DNA from: a virus
DNA length: 64,000 bases
Strand: one strand, 5' to 3'
IMG/VR virus record: IMGVR_UViG_3300030102_008735
Coordinates: 17,422 to 81,421 of that record
Position numbers and translations under genes: made by a program. This document shows, piece by piece, positions 60,655 to 64,000 of the stretch; position 1 is the stretch's first letter, and each line of letters begins with the position of its first letter. The notes below the pieces were generated by a model. The model saw only the letters and a program-made list of their open reading frames with translations. It was not told the origin of the DNA and ran no database searches.

Positions 60655-60686
60655 TTTTTTTTTGTCAATTGTTATGGTTATTTTTA
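60655..60686 (+). promoter_or_regulatory. Phage promoter element (T9...GGTTATTTTTA)
   Basis: A T-run of nine, then GTCAATTGTTAT, then GGTTATTTTTA. The first T7 plus 14 bases plus GGTTAT(T)TTTA matches the spacing of the other three members. It also contains TTTTGTCAAT, as at 56391. It precedes the VWA-peptidase gene at 60730. Confidence 0.55.
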
Positions 60687-60729
60687 TATATAACAAATTG
60701 GAAATAGTAGTTAATTAAAAAGACAATTT

Positions 60730-62811
60730 ATGAATAATAACAATACATATGGAAACTCATCATTTTGGTTCAATGACCAATGGAATAACGAAGACGGATT
60801 TGATGTAATTACTGGTGAAGCTTTAGAAGTAAAACCTGGTAAAGACCTCATAAAATTAGCAGCATATCAACGTGCAATTGCAAACTTCGTAAATATAGTT
60901 ACTGGTCAAAATATACCGGTAAAATTTAAAAATAATAATGATGGTAATAGTTACACTGATGGCAAATCTGTTACAATCAGTTCTAACTTAAAAGAAAAAG
61001 ATTTTGATCCAGCTGTTGGATTAGCATTACACGAAGGTAGTCATATAAAACTTACCGACTTTAAAGTTCTTAAAGATTTAGTTGATGGAGATCTTTTCCC
61101 TGATGAAATAGTTGATTTTATTATGATGAAATATAGTGTTGACAAATGGGTTGCTCATAACTATATTGTCAAGTATGTAAAAATGTTACTTAACGTAATA
61201 GAAGACCGTAGAATAGATAACTTTATTTACAATTCTGCTCCAGGATATCAAGGATACTACCATGCAATGTATGATAGATACTTTAATTCTAAAATAGTTG
61301 ATAAAGGTCTTAAATCATCTGAAAAGAGAGAAGCAAACTGGGAATCTTATTCATTTAGAATTATCAATATTACTAATCATAATCGTGATATGAAAGCATT
61401 ACCTGGTCTTATGAGGATATGGAAAGTATTAGACCTTAAAAATATTGGTAGATTAAAAAACACTCGTGATTCATTAGATGTAGCATATGAAATATTCAAA
61501 ATAGTTGAACAGTATATACCAGCTAAAGAAGATAGTGAATGTAAAGGTAAATGTGATAGTGGTAATGGTTCTGAAAATGGTAACGGAAATGATACTACAT
61601 GTACAGGAATAACATCAGATGATGGTTCTATTGCAGAAGGTGGAGAGGCTAAAAAAGGTTCAAGCAATAAAGGTGGTTCTACACAGGCACCAGAATTATC
61701 AAGTTCTCAGCAAAGACAATTGGCCAAAGCAATTGAAAAGCAAGAAACAATGCTTAATGATGATATCAAAAAAACTGGCCTTAGTAAAAAGGATGCAACT
61801 ATTCTTAATACATTATCAAAATCAAATTCATATTCAACACAGAAAGTTGCTCAAGGAGTAGAATATAATAATGATTGGCAAAACCGAGTATGTAAAGGCG
61901 TAAATGTTCTTATTGTTGATAATGTAACTAAAAAAACAATTGAAGACGATACATTTGATATTTTCTTAAAATCAAATGGTATGAATGATAGGGATCATTA
62001 TTCTGATTTTAAAGTTTCTGAAATGACAAATACTATTGACGAAGGATTTAGATTAGGTGCAAGATTAGGTACTAAACTAAAGGTAAGAAACGAGGTTAGA
62101 AAATTGGATTTTAATAGATTACCTAAAGGACGTTTAGATAAAAGATTATTGGCATCACTAGGATATGGTTCTCAAAATGTATTTAAAACTTCAGTATTTG
62201 AAAAGTTTAATGCTGCAAATATTCATGTAAGTATTGATGCTAGTGGTAGTATGTCTGGTGCAAGATACCATAAGGCAATGGTTACAGCTGTTGCAATTGC
62301 TAAAGCTGCACAAATGGCAGGAAATATAAATGTACAAATATCATTTAGAACAACTTGTGAATTAAACAGGATTCTTACACCAGTTATTATTATGGCATAT
62401 GATAGTAGAAAAGATAATATCCACAAAATTAAAAGTATATTTCCTCATGTATGTAGATTAGGTGTAACACCAGAAGGATTATGTTTTGAAGCAATACAGA
62501 AACAAATATTAGAATCATCTAATGATATGGATAGTTACTTTTTAAATCTTTCAGATGGTGAACCTTGGTTTAAGCAAGAAGGTACAGGATTTGAATACTA
62601 TGGTTCTAATGCCATTAAACATGGTAAAGGTGAAGTCAACAAAATGAGAGATAAAGGTGTAAATGTTTTAAGTTACTTCATAGATGGTAATAAAGCATCA
62701 GGGTCTTGGATTAGATTTATGGAAATGTACGGAAAAGATTCAGAAGCAATAGATACAACAAACATAACTCAGTTAGCAAAAACATTAAATAATATGTTCT
62801 TAAAAAAGTAA
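60730..62811 (+). CDS. VWA-domain protein with HExxH-like metallopeptidase domain
   Basis: The 693-residue protein has H101-E102-G-S-H105 in an ALHEGSHIKLTDF context, a metal-binding site like a zinc peptidase. After a helical region and a Gly/Ser/Asn-rich linker (about 270-320) comes a VWA domain with the MIDAS motif D503-A-S-G-S507. VWA-plus-peptidase proteins occur in large phages and in CobT-like chelatases; the role here may be assembly or remodelling of a complex. All MIDAS residues are present. Confidence 0.75.
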   Translation: MNNNNTYGNSSFWFNDQWNNEDGFDVITGEALEVKPGKDLIKLAAYQRAIANFVNIVTGQNIPVKFKNNNDGNSYTDGKSVTISSNLKEKDFDPAVGLALHEGSHIKLTDFKVLKDLVDGDLFPDEIVDFIMMKYSVDKWVAHNYIVKYVKMLLNVIEDRRIDNFIYNSAPGYQGYYHAMYDRYFNSKIVDKGLKSSEKREANWESYSFRIINITNHNRDMKALPGLMRIWKVLDLKNIGRLKNTRDSLDVAYEIFKIVEQYIPAKEDSECKGKCDSGNGSENGNGNDTTCTGITSDDGSIAEGGEAKKGSSNKGGSTQAPELSSSQQRQLAKAIEKQETMLNDDIKKTGLSKKDATILNTLSKSNSYSTQKVAQGVEYNNDWQNRVCKGVNVLIVDNVTKKTIEDDTFDIFLKSNGMNDRDHYSDFKVSEMTNTIDEGFRLGARLGTKLKVRNEVRKLDFNRLPKGRLDKRLLASLGYGSQNVFKTSVFEKFNAANIHVSIDASGSMSGARYHKAMVTAVAIAKAAQMAGNINVQISFRTTCELNRILTPVIIMAYDSRKDNIHKIKSIFPHVCRLGVTPEGLCFEAIQKQILESSNDMDSYFLNLSDGEPWFKQEGTGFEYYGSNAIKHGKGEVNKMRDKGVNVLSYFIDGNKASGSWIRFMEMYGKDSEAIDTTNITQLAKTLNNMFLKK

Positions 62812-62815
62812 AGAT

Positions 62816-63187
62816 ATGAATGAAAAAAGGTTATATGAATTTCAAAAAATAAAGAAATCAATCAAAAGAAAATTTCCAAATGCAACTACAAAGTTTTCAA
62901 CTTCAGCAGGATATAAAGTTGAAGATGGAAATGGTAAGGCAATTATTGCAAATTATCCAGATCTGTGTTACTCGGATACAGTATTTGGTGCTTGGAAAAA
63001 CACAAATATTGTTCTACATTGGAATAATATCGAGAATAGAAATGTAAAAAAATCAAGAATAGACATAAAGAATATTGTTGGAAATAGTGACAATATACCA
63101 GCAAAGGAGGGTTGGGAATATAAAGATTCTCATGTTTCAAATACTGGTGAAGTTTATGACGAAGCAAATCAATTAATGGAGGAATAA
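62816..63187 (+). CDS. Unknown protein
   Basis: The 123-residue protein is basic at its N-terminus (LYEFQKIKKSIKRKFPNATTKFSTSAGYKVEDGNGK) and has a strand-rich middle (IVLHWNNIENR), with an acidic C-terminal end. It lies 4 bases after the VWA gene and may be a partner. No recognised family. Confidence 0.55.
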   Translation: MNEKRLYEFQKIKKSIKRKFPNATTKFSTSAGYKVEDGNGKAIIANYPDLCYSDTVFGAWKNTNIVLHWNNIENRNVKKSRIDIKNIVGNSDNIPAKEGWEYKDSHVSNTGEVYDEANQLMEE

Positions 63188-63190
63188 AAT

Positions 63191-63400
63191 ATGTATTATG
63201 TAGCAAACGTTAGATTCACAGACGATAGTCGTAAAGGTGCAAAACAATTCACAAAGGAGTTTTTAGTAGAGGCAGTAAGTATTACTGATGCTGAAACGAC
63301 TTTAACACGAGCTTTAACTGAGGAGGGAACAATATTGGACTATGAAGTTAGAGGTATACGTGCAAGTAGAATTGAAGAAGTTTATGCAAAGCCTGAATAG
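63191..63400 (+). CDS. DUF4494-like protein
   Basis: The 69-residue protein matches the DUF4494 pattern: YYVANVRFTDDSRKGAKQF followed by KEFLVEAVSITDAETTLTRAL and a final DYEVRGIRASRIEEVY. This small domain is common in Bacteroidota and their phages and is of unknown function. It supports the host assignment. Confidence 0.7.
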   Translation: MYYVANVRFTDDSRKGAKQFTKEFLVEAVSITDAETTLTRALTEEGTILDYEVRGIRASRIEEVYAKPE

Positions 63401-63402
63401 TT

Positions 63403-63567
63403 ATGGCATGGGAAGATTTATTCTGGGAAATTCACAAGTATGTTGAAGACTCAGGGAAGAAGAAACAGTTTAATGAAGAACTAAAAAAGCTTGAAGAAGA
63501 TGAACAATGGAGATACAGTGACACAAGATCATTGTGGCAAGAGGCTTATTACAGGATACAGGATTAA
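63403..63567 (+). CDS. Small unknown protein
   Basis: A 54-residue helical, charged ORF (LFWEIHKYVEDSGKKKQFNEE) that begins 2 bases after the DUF4494 gene and overlaps the next ATG (TAATG). Position and coding pattern support a real gene. Confidence 0.5.
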   Translation: MAWEDLFWEIHKYVEDSGKKKQFNEELKKLEEDEQWRYSDTRSLWQEAYYRIQD

Positions 63568-63815
63568 TGAAATCATTAGTAACGGGAAAAATAGATATGA
63601 AAGTACATATTTGGATAGATAAAAATGATGTTAGTAATTTGGCTAATGGAAAAACGGATATAGATTTTTGGTATAGGAAGCCTAGCTTTCCTAATAAGAA
63701 AAATAGAGAAACTGTAATGGTATCAACATCAGCTGATACATTTCAAGCCTTGTTAGATCATGAGGCAGTAGATGATATTCAAGATGATGAATTTTTGGAA
63801 GCATTTGGTGATTAA
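63567..63815 (+). CDS. Unknown small protein
   Basis: From the ATG overlapping the previous stop this is an 82-residue protein: MKVHIWIDKNDVSNLANGK, then PNKKNRETVMVSTSADTF and an acidic tail. A longer in-frame GTG at 63534 would overlap the previous gene by 34 bases and is less likely. Unknown. Confidence 0.55.
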   Translation: MKSLVTGKIDMKVHIWIDKNDVSNLANGKTDIDFWYRKPSFPNKKNRETVMVSTSADTFQALLDHEAVDDIQDDEFLEAFGD

Positions 63816-64000
63816 TGACTATGCCAAGAAAAACTAAAATAACATATGCATATCATGACTATGTCCATGCATGGAAAACATTAAAGGAAGCAAAAAGAAA
63901 CTATGACCTTGGTCTAATTTTGAGAGAAGAACTTTTTGATCACCAAATGTTTGAACACGAAATGGAATGCGAATTTATAGATGTGCTTAAGAGTAGATAA
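63815..64000 (+). CDS. Unknown small protein
   Basis: A 61-residue protein that ends exactly at the right edge with TAA. The sequence is helical and aromatic-rich (YAYHDYVHAWKTLKEAKRNYDLGL). It overlaps the previous gene's stop (TAATG). No family recognised. Confidence 0.5.
   Translation: MTMPRKTKITYAYHDYVHAWKTLKEAKRNYDLGLILREELFDHQMFEHEMECEFIDVLKSR

Noticed and set aside
63534-63566. GTG start lengthening the gene at 63567
   Set aside because: It would overlap the preceding 54-residue gene by 34 bases; the ATG at the TAATG overlap fits the local pattern better.

Overview
The window looks like part of a large, AT-rich genome of a virulent tailed phage, probably a distant T4-like myovirus infecting a member of the Bacteroidota (Flavobacteriia-like). 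Every convincing gene lies on the + strand. Genes are packed with 1-17 base overlaps or very short gaps, and no stretch of 300 bases lacks a gene. Phage signs are a T4-type family B DNA polymerase, an ATP-dependent ligase, phage-typical nucleotide-metabolism genes, small DUF6378/DUF3310/DUF4494-like proteins and many orphan small ORFs. Host signs are a 1645-residue secreted protein with a type IX secretion (Por) sorting tail, Bacteroidota-style outer-membrane and lipoprotein genes, and promoters with a TATATTTA/G box like the Bacteroidota TAnnTTTG element. No terminase, capsid or tail gene, tRNA, CRISPR array or insertion sequence was recognised.

Layout. 1-9465: nucleotide metabolism and a probable DNA-hypermodification block. 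It holds a thymidylate-synthase fold enzyme with the Asp that favours dCMP, a dUTPase/MazG-like enzyme, dCMP deaminase, a GT-B glycosyltransferase resembling T4 beta-glucosyltransferase in its C-terminal part, then a HAD phosphatase, SIS isomerase, ribulose-phosphate-3-epimerase, nucleotidyltransferase-kinase fusion and SnoaL-like protein, and a C5 cytosine methyltransferase. Together they could make an activated sugar and attach it to hydroxymethylated DNA. 9506-16298: replication and folding (DNA polymerase, GroES, GroEL, Cas4/RecB-like nuclease, SLOG protein). 16356-38096: about 21 kb of glycan genes, with roughly a dozen glycosyltransferase candidates plus enzymes for nonulosonic acid, diacetamido-uronic acid and carbamoyl sugars.

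38090-42712: small proteins, an L,D-transpeptidase-like protein, a staphylococcal-nuclease-like enzyme and the first proteins carrying a short N-terminal tag M-[IK]-x-L-K-x-I-x-x-E. 42709-50275: an envelope module with the T9SS giant, two lipoproteins, a beta-barrel and a degenerate periplasmic thioredoxin. 50339-55214: a run of proteins that share the tag and internal xNE sites, like the capsid-targeting sequences and protease sites of T4 internal proteins. 55302-64000: an outer-membrane barrel and small membrane protein with their own promoter and terminator, regulators, a 3D-domain protein, SWIM protein plus DNA ligase behind two tandem palindromes, a VWA/metallopeptidase-like protein and small unknowns.

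The most unusual points are the complete-looking sugar-nucleotide/DNA-glycosylation cassette, the shared N-terminal tag (with one tagged gene apparently nested in frame inside another), the phage-borne T9SS substrate, the GroES-GroEL pair, and a phage promoter motif placed so close to start codons that some mRNAs would be leaderless. All functional calls come from reading motifs by eye; no database search was run.
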